64,000 nucleotides of DNA from Haliotis asinina (GCF_037392515.1 NC_090291.1:31482001-31546000); one strand, 5' to 3'. Shown: positions 1 to 11,289, numbered from the stretch's first letter. Numbers and translations: made by a program. Notes: generated by a model from the letters alone, not told the origin.

Positions 1-1250
1 TAATGAAGAAGAATGTCAGAGTATTCATAGTTGTATATCTTCCTTGACACCCCTAGTGAGAGGGGGGATTGTCACTGTACCTTGCTTTCTTCTCTGGTTG
101 TCTGTTGGTAGGGGTTAAGGATGAGAGGGGATCTCTGTTAGAAGTAAGGGGAGGGAAGTCTCCTGTAGGATCTATGTCAGGGGTGGAATCAGGGTAGATT
201 CTTTTACCATCAATGTACAATCTATCTCTGACAAATGAGGTTTTGTGGCCATTACTCTAAGCCTGCTTGTATCTATGCCAAAGTTGTTTTCTCCTTTGTT
301 GAATTTCATAGGGAAAATGTTCATTTATTGCCATCGGTGTTCCTTTCAGTTTATAACTTTTACTTTTAACAATATCCCTGTCCTTTTTTGAGGTAAACAC
401 AACAAGAATCGGTCTACATTCCGTTTGATCACTCCTCTTCTTTCCTATTCTGTGAGCTTTTTCAAAGTCAACTGGTGTTTCCATTTGTAAATTATTCTCC
501 ATCACATCTTGTACTTTCACCAGGACATTTTCCTCCTCTGTCTCTTTTAATCCAATAAATATGAGATTGTTTTCCATATTTCTACACTGCAGCTCAAGTA
601 GCTGCTCTTTTATCTCATAGTTCTGGTCACATACTTGATGTAATCTACCATACAGATAGTCAATTTCCTCATGACAGACATCAAGTTTACCCTCCAGGCT
701 GTTTATTGAGTTTGTGTTTTCCTCTCCTGTAGATTTAGTTCTATCTACTTTGACAGATAGTTGAGTCAGGGCACTTTCAATGTTCGACACTCTCATTACA
801 GTTTGTTGGACAGTCTGATTGAGAGTGTGTAAATTAATGTCTATGTTTTTAACCCTCTCCTGAATTTTGTCAATTTGTTCAGATCTCTTATCAATAATAG
901 AGACTTTTGTCAATATCGGAGGTTCTGGAGGCTATGCCATGCGTGATTTGAGATAAGTTTTTTATTTTAGAAATTAAATGGCTAGCCCAGGCTGGGGGGT
1001 GATTTCCGACATGTTGCGATAATGCGAGAGAGTTTTGTAATGCTACCTGCACTGGTTGTTGTGGACGATCAGAGTGCAGTTGTTGTTGTTGCTGTTGTCT
1101 TTGGTGTTGCTGTACACAGTGCAGATCGTGTTGATAGCCACACTGGACGTCATTTGCGCTGTAGTCCGTATGGGATGTCGACGCCATTATATGTTGTGAG
1201 TCTGTCTTGGCAGTGTCGTCGGTAAACGGCTGGAGAGGGCGACCCCCTCA
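1..1250 (-). mobile_element. LINE fragment (L1/Tx1-like non-LTR retrotransposon), 5' part
   Basis: The minus strand carries a decayed LINE ORF1 (53-1187) preceded by about 60 bp of possible 5' UTR up to roughly 1250. Just beyond the ORF1 stop there is an ATG at 26-28 (reading M-N-T-L-T-F-F-F) that could open ORF2, but the window edge cuts it off. The outer limit near 1250 is a guess, since no target-site duplication was found. Confidence 0.7.
53..1187 (-). pseudogene. LINE ORF1 protein, decayed
   Basis: This is the RNA-binding ORF1 protein of a non-LTR retrotransposon, which coats element RNA during retrotransposition. The ATG at 1187 opens a Gln-rich N-terminus (a run of six Gln within HQRQQQQQQLH). 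A long coiled coil follows, then the family signature ENNLIFIGL and KAHRIG at the start of the RRM-like domain, then a C-terminal tail containing SFVRDRLYIDGKRIYP. Two lesions are visible. A frameshift near 905 separates the N-terminal 98-residue frame from the coiled-coil frame (which has no ATG of its own there). A TAG at 257-259 lies in frame, after which the same frame stays readable to a TAG at 53-55. The family is recognised from coiled coil plus RRM; the exact clade is uncertain. Confidence 0.72.
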
Positions 1251-1385
1251 ATAATAGGTGGTAAATACACTCAAATAGGTCCCCAGAGAATATTTGCAAC
1301 ATCCATACTTAGTATTCTTAGAAGTTGAGGAAATAAACACCTCAGGAGCTCAGAATTTCTTCTGAGCGAGAATCACCCAGCTACC

Positions 1386-1745
1386 CACTATTGACGATAC
1401 CCATTCCATACTCGCAGACTTTATTTAAATAACTGCCTTGTTAGAGTGATTAACCTATACTTTACCACCTCTGTCGAAAACAAAGTCTTTCCATACCTCT
1501 AAATAAAGAAGAGTGATTTACTGTCATCTACACACTCCAACATCACAATACTATTTACAGCATACAGTAATATTATGTACAACCCAGAACGCAGAAGTGC
1601 AAACGCAGTAAGAAAAACACGGTGTTGTAGCATACCCGTTTGATAAAAAAGATATGAAAGAGCGGGGGCTATTCCGTACAACAGTCACTCTCGGGTACAT
1701 GTACCTTTATTAATAAACAGTTCGAGTGTGAAGCAGGTAATGGGC
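1386..1745. repeat. Interspersed ~350-bp LTR-like repeat, copy 1
   Basis: The segment from TGTTAGAGTGATTAACC (near 1439) to GTGTGAAGCAGGTAATGGGCT is closely similar to 17086-17370 and its duplicate at 20053-20337. It has an LTR-like layout: a TATA-like stretch near 1650 and an AATAAA near 1713 close to the shared right end. No coding region adjoins it, so it could be a solo LTR or another short repeat. Similarity fades upstream of 1439. Confidence 0.5.
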
Positions 1746-1774
1746 TAACTTCTTTGAGTGAAATTTTAGAAGTC

Positions 1775-2090
1775 GGGGAGTACAAGCCTGACAAACGTTA
1801 TATATAACAGCTTCTTTGTTAAGATAGTGCGACGTTTCGGTACTCATTCTTGCACCGTTGTCAAGCAGTGACAACATACAGTGGTGGCAAAGTATATATA
1901 GTGAGGCTAACAAAGACAACAAGATAACAATGTAATTAACACAATAGGGTGGGGACTGGGATGCTGAAGCCAGTGGGTGGACAATGGGGGAGGGAGTAGA
2001 AGCCCTCCATCCCAAATTACCAAAGACAACAAGATAAGAGGGGCGGGGTTCGTCTACCCCCTCCCCCATTGTTCCCCCATTGTCCAGCTA
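1775..2090 (-). repeat. CGAAACGTCG foldback repeat, hammerhead-like motif
   Basis: On the minus strand at about 1828-1866 the sequence reads TTGACAACGG, then a short hairpin, then CCGAAACGTCG, next to a CTTCTTTGTTA stretch. The same arrangement recurs at 47686-48076 and 55785-55960, and the adjoining phrase CTGAAGCCAGTGGGTGG (1960-1976) recurs near 47950. The GAAAC-GTC core after a stem resembles the hammerhead ribozymes known from terminal repeats of Penelope-like elements. That link is inference. A GGGGGAGGGAGTAG / CTACCCCCTCCCCC inverted repeat lies at 1985-2070. Confidence 0.45.
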
Positions 2091-2099
2091 TATACAACA

Positions 2100-2787
2100 G
2101 GATTTACGAATCAATTGGTTAGTTAGTGACTGTCACGGCGCTTGTAACATTGGTACGTTAATCAACAGTTATAACAGACTGCTTGAACGTTGCTTGTTAA
2201 ACGCATGTCTCATGTGCAAACAATTCCATCTGCTCTAATACAAGACAGTCCAACAACAAAAAAAGCAATAAATAGAAACAAACAGTGTTAATGTGGTTAA
2301 TGTATACCCTCTTGATACAGAAACAATCACAAACAATTGTTTAGGAAGTTTTGTTATACACACTACCTCATGTGCAAACAATTACATCAGCTCTTGTACA
2401 AGATAGTCAAACGCATTGGATAAATAACCATTGCTTATGTATATCCTCGCAAATACAAAAGGAATAACAATAAGTGGTTGGTACGCTACAATCAATGTTT
2501 ACCATTATTATGGCTTTGGTAGCACTGGTACTGTGATCAGATGTTTTACAGTCATCATGGTGTTGGTAACATTGGTACGGGGATCAACTGTTATTACACA
2601 CACTACCTCATGTGCAAACAATTCCTTTTGCTCTAATACATGATAGTACAGCATAATGGATAAAAGTAATAAATAGAAATAAACATATCCTCTTGATACA
2701 GAAACAATCACAAGCAATTGTTTAGTAAGTTTCAGTCAGTGTTTACAGTCATCATTGATCGGTAACACTGGTACGGTGATCAATTGT
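2100..2787. repeat. Degenerate ~200-300 bp repeat block, left part
   Basis: Diverged copies of one unit recur here. The marks are GTAACATTGGTACGGTGATCAACTG, CACACTACCTCATGTGCAAACAATT, ACAAGATAGT and GTATACCCTCTTGATACAGAAACAATCACAA. Unit starts are near 2145, 2520, 2560 and 2757. The same units resume at 5345-7100. No gene is seen. Confidence 0.7.
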
Positions 2788-3168
2788 TATTGTTACGGTT
2801 AAGACTTTCCCGTGACAAACTATGGAACAAATCCCCTGTGCACCAGCAAAACAGAACAAAGACAAGTCGTTAACGTTCAAATTCTGTATTAAGCAACGAG
2901 AGTAAGGTATACGAAGTCACAAGTCAATATAACAATGCTGATTACAAATACAATTCAAGACAGACAAAATGTAAGTCAATGGGTCACAAAATACAATATA
3001 GCAAACTAACCAGTCTTGGTGTGAGAGAGAATCAACTATGGCAGAATGTCAACACAGCGGGACAGCAGATAATGTAGATTCAGGCTTTGGTGGGATTTCA
3101 TGCGTGGCAGAGATGTAAATAAGTGTGAGTGTCGCCCTCAACACGGCAACCAGCCTTTATATGTATTT
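2788..3168 (-). repeat. Gypsy-type LTR fragment, inverted orientation
   Basis: Read on the minus strand, this matches the R-U5 half of the LTR at 16071-16736. It has a TATA box followed by AAGGCTGGTTGCC, the shared CTACATTATCTGCTGTC, and the same terminus CTTAACCGTAACA. The U3 side beyond 3168 is not recognisably the same, so this is either a related subfamily or a truncated solo LTR. Divergence suggests it is clearly older than the LTR at 16071. It sits inside the degenerate repeat block, interrupting a GATCAATTGTTA unit. Confidence 0.75.
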
Positions 3169-3179
3169 ACTAAGGTGGT

Positions 3180-5340
3180 TTAGGCTATTGAACACTAAAT
3201 AATTGGAGTATATCACCATCATACACTTCAGAAAACAGAAACAATCCTTGAAAGTTCAATAGACTCATTTCATATTGTGACATTGCTCCTAAACCCAGGA
3301 AAAGACAATAAGGTAGAATAATATATATTTACAAAATATGAAGCCTGTTTACTTTCACCAGAGACAATATAACTTATTATATGTATATGGTTTCTTTTTT
3401 TATCAAATGATAACATTTTCTGATAAAAATACTGTTACTGCAACAACATAAATGACATTAGTCATGTGTGATTCAAAATAATTCAGCAAACAAAGCGGTA
3501 CTGTTGAAAACAAAAATAGCTCATCACCCATTTGTATTTGATGTACATTTTGGCACGATATTATCAAGAAATAAAATACACAAAATAATATGTAACATCT
3601 ATCCATATATTTTATGGCATACATGTAGTTGTATTAAAGAATTGTGTAAAACTGTCAGTTTTCCACATTACTGAAAGACATATATTAAAATTTGGTTATT
3701 TACATGTTGCTAATGCATTGACAGATTTTAAGTGTCTTTGCCCTTGTCTATTTGGGAGAGAAAAATAATTGTCATATTATTAATATCAATTAACATTTTA
3801 AAATATATGAAAAGATTTAAAGTTGTAACCAGTTATGAAACATAGAGCATTGACAAATCTATCATAATTATTCAACAAGAACGTTAATTTATTGCATAAA
3901 ATTATGAATGTAATTCAACTTGTTCTGAAGTGAGACATTTAATTTTTCCAATCATGTAATATGAACGCAATATTTATCAAGTCATCTCCGTGAAACTATA
4001 ACTGAAAATATATTTTAGTTTATAAAACATGTATAGAGCAGTTCCTACTACACTACTTCGTCATGAAACACAAATGCCACGCCCATATCCGCGCACCTGT
4101 TGTTGAGAATGATGTTTGTAAACGTTTTTTGTGTCGGACCATGTGAAACAAAGAATAAGCTGGGATCAACATGCATCACAATTATATCTTTGCTATCTTT
4201 ATATTCAGTGAGTAATAAAGTAATGTGCCTAATATGAACAAAAAATCAAATAAAAGATACTGAAAAACTTGCATCTGCAGTGTTGATCGACTACCGTTTC
4301 CGGGTCACGGGAGCATACAAGGTCAAACTGGTTCGGCTATGTGCGAATTATATAGTCAAAAATACACCAAGACAATTCTATGAGCTCTGATTAATCATTT
4401 TAAACAGTTATTTGTGCTAAATTTGGGTTTGTCAGAAGAAATATCTCCAACCTTTCTGTTAATATTCAATAGCGAATGGATTTCATCAGGCAATCGCTGT
4501 CTGTGACATCAGATCCGGTGACCTTTGCACTTACTAGAAAACAGGTTAGATTTCACGATCTTAATTTTCGTCTGTCTCTCGTCATACTAAACGGAAAATG
4601 ATACATGGAACACTTGTAGAATGAGAAATTCTCCCTCTTTCGCCAGGTCTTACACAGAAGAGTTCTGTAATCTTTCTTCTGACCAAAAAAGCTATATTTT
4701 ATGTAGGACTTGGACGAAGCGCGCCATGTTTGTTTTTCGTACCTGTAACACGATCTTACACCGTCTTTTTGCGGGTTTGTACAAAAATTAATGAATCATA
4801 ACACTTGAAATTTGCACTCGTGAATGTTTATAAATCATGTATTTTATTCTGATATTTTCATGGCATGACACGTTTAAATAAACGTAATAGTCCCATTTCA
4901 GTAAGACCTAGTATGATTTGTTTACGACGAACGTTTTCGATTATTTTTTTTTCAGAATCAATTTTTAATTTGTCGTCGCGCGGATATTTGCCGATACAAA
5001 TATACGAAATTAAAGTCAGATACTTAGGCAATATCAGTAGTAAGAATATTGAAATCGGTTTGCGATATTTGGACAATTTATACGGTTCATAATATAAAAC
5101 GCATCCGGCTGTCAATCGAGTAATTCAGTTAAATTCAGGAAAATTTACTTTATTTATGATTGTCTTGTAATTAATATCTGTACGTTTGACATTATCTGGA
5201 TATTTTTTGATAATAATGTTTATTTTTCTATCTAGTATTAATGAGCTGAATATTCTTTCAGTTGTTCCTTATTTAGTGACACACCGACTGTTTGAAATCA
5301 CCCACCCTCTTATCAGCGCCTTATGCTGAAATTAATTCAG
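3180..5340. other. AT-rich intergenic stretch, no gene seen
   Basis: Strongly AT-rich from about 3300 to 4060, then of mixed composition. Short open frames on both strands (for example 4858-5115) overlap each other and show no recognisable domain. I see no repeat of the families found elsewhere. Confidence 0.5.
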
Positions 5341-5344
5341 CAGG

Positions 5345-5940
5345 CTAAAGGATAATACAAGATAGTACAACATAATGGATAAAAGTAATAAATAGGAATA
5401 AACATATCCTCTTGATACAGAAACAATCACAACCAATTGTTTAGTAATTCTCAGTCAGTGTTTACAGTCATCACTGATCGGTAACATTGGTACGGTGATC
5501 AACTGTTATAATAGGCTGCTTGAGCGTTGTTTGTTATACACACTACCTCATGTGCAAACAGTTATATTAGTTCTTATACAAGACAGTCTAAGAAAATAAT
5601 AAATAGAAACAAACAGTGTTAATGTATACGAGTCTTGATACAGAACCAATCACAAGCAATTGTTTAGGAAGTTTTGTTATACACACTACCTCATATGCAA
5701 ACAATTATATCAGCTCTTGTACAAGATAGTCAAACGCATTGGATAAATAAACACAGTGTTAATGTATAAACTCTCGATACAGAAACAATCACAAATCATC
5801 AAGGTGCCGATAACATTGAAACTGTGATCTACTGTTATGGTGGGCTGCCTGATTACTGTTGTACACACCGCCTCGTATGAAACCAATTCCATTAGTTCTT
5901 GTTCAAATAGTCGAAACATATTGGACATAAATGATAGCGT
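5345..5940. repeat. Degenerate ~200-300 bp repeat block, middle part
   Basis: Further copies of the units seen at 2100-2787, with GGTAACATTGGTACGGTGATC near 5480, ATACACACTACCTCATGTGC near 5537 and again near 5680, and TTGATACAGAA stretches. It leads directly into the 40-bp minisatellite, whose unit is a piece of this larger repeat (compare AACAGTGTTAATGTATACC at 5755-5770). Confidence 0.7.
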
Positions 5941-6490
5941 GAAGTAAATAGTGTTAATGCATACCTCTTAACAATACCTTCAAGTAAATAGTGTTAATGC
6001 ATGCCTCTAAATAATAGCTTGAAGCAAATAGTGTTAATGCATACCTCTAAACAATAGCTTCAAGTAAATGGTGTTAGTGCACACCTCTAAACAATAGCGT
6101 GAAGTAAATAGTGTTGATGCATACCCCTAAATAATAGCGTGAAGTAAATAGTGTTATTGCATACCTCTAAATAATAGCTTCAAGTAAATAGTGTTAATGT
6201 ATACCCCTAAATAATAGCGTGAAGTAAACAGTGTTGATGCATACCTCTAAATAATAACTGGAAGTAAATAGTGTTAATGCATACCTCTAAACAATAGCTT
6301 CAAGTAAATAATGCTAATGTATACCTCTAAACAATAGCTTCAAGTAAATAGTGTTAATGCATACCCTTAAATAATAGCGTGAAGTAAATAGTGTTGATGC
6401 ATACCCCTAAATAATAGCTTCAAGTAAATAGTGTTAATGCATACCCCTAAATAATAGCGTGAATGAAATAGTGTTAACGCATACCTCTCG
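5941..6490. repeat. 40-bp minisatellite, about 14 copies
   Basis: The unit begins AAGTAAATAGTGTTAATGC and continues ATACCTCTAAATAATAGCTTC. Unit starts fall every 40 bp without slippage (5942, 5982, 6022, 6062, 6102 and so on to 6462). Units differ by a few substitutions, and two flavours alternate irregularly (AGCTTC and AGCGTG ends). This points to an old array homogenised in part. Confidence 0.92.
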
Positions 6491-7110
6491 ATACCGAAGG
6501 AATCACAAGTAAATGGCTAGTAAGTCACAGTCTAAATACATAATTGGCTAGTAAGCCAAAGTCAATATTTACAATCATCATGAAGGTGGTATTATTGGTA
6601 TTGCGATCAACTGTTATAACAGACTGCTTGAGCGTTGTTTGTTATAGACACTACCTCATGTGCAAACAATTCCATCTGCTCTAATGCAAGATAGTACAAC
6701 ATAAGTGATAAATAAACAGTGTTAATGTATACCTTCTCTGTACCAAAGGAATCGCAAATATGTATCTGATAAGTTATAGTCAATGCTTACAATCATCATG
6801 GCACTAGTAACATTGGTACTGTGATCAACTGCTTAATCATTGTTTAAGTCATACATACCACCTCATTTAAACACAACATATTGCTAAAGGAAGGGAAAAA
6901 TATATTACAGATCGAATAAAACCAAAAACAAATGTTTTACCAGCTGCTCTTATATAAGGCAGTTTGACGCATCAAATAAGCAGTGATAATATGTACCCTC
7001 TAGGTACACAAAATCAGTGTCAAGGATCAGATGTCCTCGTAAATTACGGTCAGTGTTTACAACCTTCGTAGTGCTGGCCACACTGGCATTGTGATCAAGT
7101 GTCATAATAG
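6491..7110. repeat. Degenerate ~200-300 bp repeat block, right part
   Basis: Units of the same family follow the minisatellite, with ATTGGTATTGCGATCAACTG near 6592, CACTACCTCATGTGCAAACA near 6649, ACATTGGTACTGTGATCAACTG near 6809, and a weak copy near 7075-7095. Confidence 0.65.
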
Positions 7111-7381
7111 ACTGGAGAAGAGTGACACTTGCCTGACTCACAGACACTCGTTCCTGGTGGCCTGAAGCAGCCAGACTGAAGACCCATATCATCTGTCATC
7201 TGGTGGGACTTCTGATAACCCTGTATAATGTCACCTTGTGCTAGCCAGATTGAAGATACGTATTGGCTGTCGTATCGCAAGATCTGGTGGGACTCCTGAT
7301 AACCTTGCACAATGTCACATCGGGGCAGTCGACGTCAGACACCTGGTAGGTTACGGGAGACAAATGTCTATGCACATGGAA
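7111..7381 (-). other. Probable 3' UTR of the TPR-TIR gene, with an ~80-bp direct repeat
   Basis: Two imperfect copies of an ~77-bp unit lie at about 7168-7240 and 7245-7320. Both contain AGCCAGA(C/T)TGAAGA and ATCTGGTGGGACT(T/C)CTGATAACC. The stretch is immediately downstream of the TAA of the minus-strand gene. No clear AATAAA was found close by. Confidence 0.4.
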
Positions 7382-8966
7382 TTATTGTGTTTTAGATTTG
7401 CTTGGTTCATCAAACCATGCAAATTTGGTATAATCCAACTTCAGAAGTGCCAAAAAAATATTCATGAGTGGTTGAGATGTCTGACATGTCAGAAAGTCAG
7501 GTGGTAATTCTACTGGGCGTTTGTCTATCAAGCTCTGACAGATCTCTTGTGGGCAGGTCAGTACGGGAACTATTACGTCCAGGTCGTCACACTGGTGAGC
7601 AATTGCAACAAGCTTCTCTAGTCGTTTGGTGGCAGTCTCTTTGCCCAACAGGACAATCAGACATTTACATTTACTCATAGCATTAATTTCTGCAATGAGT
7701 TCAATTTCAAAAGCAAACGCATTATCAGCATTCCGGGTTACAGATAAGCCGCAGGTTTCTCTGAACCATGACTGGATTGCGTCTGCCTCAGCGTCTGTCT
7801 CTTCGGGGTCATCCAGTACAAAGACGTCCCAGGTTCCGTCATCTTCACTGGACGTGCAGCCATGTCTGTGAATAAAAGCACTCTGAAAACATGACCGTAT
7901 AGTGTCTTTGTTGGAAGGAGTGGGCCCGGAGCCGAGTAGGTACTTAGCAGTCCCAAGATAAACTTGGTAAACTAAATCTTCTTCATTGTCCGCCATCTGT
8001 CGCCCTTCTTGTGTACACAACAGAAGGTTAAGGCATGACTTGGCATTTTCAAAATCTCTTGCAAACATGTATTCTTTAATGACTTGTGAAAGCAAAGAAG
8101 GATTGCCAGGTTCCACGGGTAGCAGTTGTTCATAGTACTCTATGGAATCTTTGTGGTCACCAACTAGTGCGCACAGACTTGCTACTTCTTTGACACCGCC
8201 AAGCGTGTTTGGTTCGTTTTTTAGAAGCTGTTTTAGCGTGGGTAGAGCCTCCCATGAATTTAAAGCCTCCTTTCCCATTGTTGGACTCTGAGCAAGAATA
8301 ATGGCTGCTTGTTCTATGGATCGTTTCATCATCAGCATGCCGTCCTTTCTGAAGTTCTGTTTCTGCTCACCACTATACTGACTGCCTTCCATCTTCTCAA
8401 ACAGACAGAAGCCTAACTGTTCATATGCGACACTTTTGTGAAAAGGTGAAGGACTCGGATCAGCGATGATCTTACGAAACTGCTCCTCTGCAGTCTCCAC
8501 CTTATCAAGTCGCCTATATGTTAATCCTAAGGTATACATGGCGTGGTGATTGCATCCCTTGGTCATATCAATTGATTCTTCAAGATAAGACACAGCCTTG
8601 GTCAGATTTTCGTGATTGGGGTATTTTACTAACCGCTTTGGAGAGTTAAGTATTTTCCTCAGCCTCTTGGGAGATCTGTCTCTTCGCAGTTGGTGTTGTA
8701 TTGAGAGTTTCGCAAACTCAGGAGCCAGATCACTATCTGACATGAGATCACTGCTCGCTTGCATCTTTGGGGCCGATTCTGCAGCCCCTGCAGTTAGCGA
8801 TGTCTCAGCAGCAAGTGTCTTCTGCGGTTCTGCTATGCTACCACCTTGGGAGGCGTACCAGCCTATAGCATAGCGATCTCTGTTTCGCATTTTAGTGTCT
8901 CCTGTGTGTTTCCCAGACTGTCTTTGTCCACGATGGCTCCCCGGGCCACCACTACTACGACCGCGC

Positions 8967-9000
<34 letters not shown>

Positions 9001-10018
9001 CGGCATCACTAGAGCTTTGCTCTGTCAATTTGATTAAAATATTCGCTAGATTATCACAAACATATGAACTTGGTCTGATAGCATATGCCTGCTCAAGTAG
9101 TGAATAACACTCCAGTAAAGTGTCAGGATATTGATGGTATGGTCTTTCAAAAAGTAGAAGTTTGCCACATCTTCCAAGAACGAAATCATCTTTAAGAGAG
9201 GCCTTGTTGACTGTTTCAAGGGCCATATCAAAACATCCCTCTGCAGTCAGTGATAGACCTTCTAATTTGACTTGGTCGGCAATCTGCCGAGTTAAAGGGT
9301 AAACTGCCTTTTTCAGCAATTGGTACAAAAAACCCAGCTCCACAAATGCTTTTGCTATCAGATGTTGCTTTTGGCAGCGGATAGTAATTTCAGAAAGATA
9401 TCGCGCTGCTCTTTCGCAAAACTCTTTAACCCTTTCCGATGTCATTTCCTTGATACCTTTAGGCATCCCTAAGCACCTCCTACAAGTCATCGCACACCCG
9501 AATTTCCACAGGTACTGGTCAGGAAATTCTTTAATGGCATCTTCATAAAGGTCAATGGCTCTGACATAGAGATAAGGGGCAATGCGAGACATGCAGTACG
9601 CCTGTTCGGCTGTAGCAACCACGAGTAACTGTTTGTAGTCATCTCTAGTCCTCAGTTTATGCAGCTGCTCGACAGCTTCTTGTGACTCATACTCATATCC
9701 AGTCGCCATTTTCATCACGGCTTTGTTCACTAATGCTGTTATATTAGTCGGGTCATTTTCACAGATTTTAGAATTTAATTCCACCGCTCTCTCTTTTTCA
9801 CGAGTGGTGAAATGCAGCAGTGATAAGAAATTGTTTCGTCTGATTTCTTCTTCTTCATGGCCACATGGCTGCGATACTTCTGACTCGATTCGTTCCAGTA
9901 TGGAAACACGTAATTCCTGTTTGGTGTTGACGATGTGCTCGAGTTGGAGAGAGTGGGGGACATCACTTAGATCATGCTTCAGTCTCTGCAGAGGGTCCAA
10001 AGGCCCAGCGACAGCCAT
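7382..10018 (-). CDS. IFIT-like TPR protein with RG-rich linker and C-terminal TIR-like domain
   Basis: An intronless 878-residue protein. I start it at the ATG at 10018 (context CATACCATGG); the frame stays open upstream only to a non-ATG codon. Residues about 65-330 form TPR-type helices, including a stretch (ATAEQAY..., then RAIDLYEDAIKEFPDQYLWKFG) that resembles the IFIT TPR core. Residues 340-354 are an RG run (GGRGRGRGRGRGRGR) followed by SSGGPGSHRG, like an RGG box. Residues 380-460 are low-complexity and basic. A second TPR block covers about 465-700. Residues about 730-865 start with WDVFVLDD and continue with a hydrophobic strand KCLIVLLGKE, an E at 801 and the strand DVIVPVL, which fits a TIR-like fold. 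IFIT and TIR proteins act in animal innate immunity, so a cytosolic sensor or adaptor role is inferred. The RG linker suggests RNA binding. NADase activity cannot be judged. Confidence 0.85.
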
Positions 10019-10855
10019 GGTATGTTCCGTTCCTTTTAACAAATGAAATACACTTCAAAAACACCAAACATTGATATACAAGAGAATGGAATAATTGGAA
10101 TGTGGAGGTTTGACAAAGTTTTACAAGGCGATGGTCAGTCCAAAGTAGTAACTACACCATGCGTTGTAGTGGAGTGTGCGATGCACAAACATACAACATT
10201 CTGATACCACTGGTGATATAGCTGAAAGAGGGTCTTTTTCTATGGTAAACGTCACAAACAGCTATATTTAAACTACATCACGACAGGGGTACACGTACAT
10301 AAATCATTTACTGATATCGTTATAAATGAAACGCCGTCATTAAAACTGCTCATTTCGACATTTAATTACCTTAAATAGACTTTTTTTTACAACAGTGCAC
10401 GTTGCTCTCCCACAAACAAAATTTCAACCTATCAGAATGGCGAGCATCCGTGACTTAATATGAGGTATACCTATGTGGGTTGGTGTAGTATTCCTGTACA
10501 TTTCCTGTGGTAGATTGCCTTGTGCCTTGTTATTTTGTCTGAACCTGCAATCGTGACAACTCTTTTGAAAAATGAAAGCCCTATTCTAAGGAACGTGAAC
10601 GTTACTGAACGTGCATGGGCATGATCGATCCTTGCCAGTCTCATATGGCTCTCTCGTGATGGCATGTGTCCATTAAACAGATATGACATCTCATCGCTCC
10701 GGCTCGGAATCCCCTAGTGTGACGTCACATGCCGAGGACAATTAAATTTGGCTACATCATTTGCATAATCTTTTTACAATCGTAACGTCAACTAGCAATA
10801 CAGTTTATGAATCAATTAACTGTCCAGACCATGTAAAACCCGGCTAACCGTACTG
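10019..10855. other. 5' flank of the TPR-TIR gene, no other gene seen
   Basis: This should contain the promoter of the minus-strand gene at 7382-10018. No convincing TATA box or interferon-type GAAANNGAAA element was recognised. The small minus-strand frame at 10471-10689 has no recognisable features. Confidence 0.35.
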
Positions 10856-10859
10856 GACA

Positions 10860-11028
10860 CCCAAGCTGGGCACAACTGCACATGCGAAATGCAGGTATTG
10901 ACTTCCGTACTGGCCATCCAGATCACCTGATCTCAACCCAATGGACCATATATTGGATGCTTTTGGATGCTCTTGGAAGAAGTCTTTGTGATTTGAGATG
11001 TCAACCAACAAACGTTCAAGAGCTGGGA
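10860..11028 (+). pseudogene. Tc1/mariner transposase C-terminal fragment
   Basis: The plus strand encodes WPSRSPDLNPMDHILDA, matching the Tc1 motif around the last catalytic acidic region (WPxxSPDLNPIEHxWD). In a shifted frame it continues LGRSLCDLRCQPTNVQEL. A frameshift therefore lies near 10965. The fragment ends where a SINE-A copy begins, suggesting SINE insertion into or next to the transposon. Confidence 0.75.
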
Positions 11029-11030
11029 GA

Positions 11031-11286
11031 TCCGTGAAGATCCGGGGTATAATAGGCCTTCACCAACCCGTGTTTGCCACAAAAGGTGACTATGCTTGTG
11101 GTAAGAGACGACTAACGGGATCAGGGTGTCAGGCTCGATGACTTGGTTGACACTTGGTTTCCAGCTGCGCAGACTGATGCTCATGCTGTTGATTACTGCA
11201 TTATCTGTTGCTTACTCTATTACTTACAGACCACCGTCATATAGTTGGAATATTGCAGACTGCGGCGTAAAACTAAACTCACTCAG
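11031..11286 (+). mobile_element. SINE-A copy, full-length or nearly so
   Basis: SINE-A order, head to tail: (C)CGTGAAGGTCCGGGGTAGAATAGG, CTTCAGCAACCCATGCTTG, CGACTAACGGGATC, GACTTGGTTGACACATG, GATTGTCTGGTCCAGACTCG, CATATAGCTGGAATATTGC, GGCGTAAAACTAAACTCACTC. All blocks are present here with moderate divergence. No canonical Pol III B box is visible in the head, unlike SINE-B. Confidence 0.85.
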
Positions 11287-11289
11287 TTT

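Noticed and set aside
4858-5115. Overlapping frames on both strands
   Set aside because: AT-rich stretch with no domain; both strands open by chance.
8616-9107. Plus-strand frames opposite the TPR-TIR gene
   Set aside because: Antisense shadows of the strong minus-strand coding region, including the translated RG-linker complement.
10200-10400. Interferon-type response element upstream of the TPR-TIR gene
   Set aside because: Only isolated GAAA words; no paired GAAANNGAAA was found.
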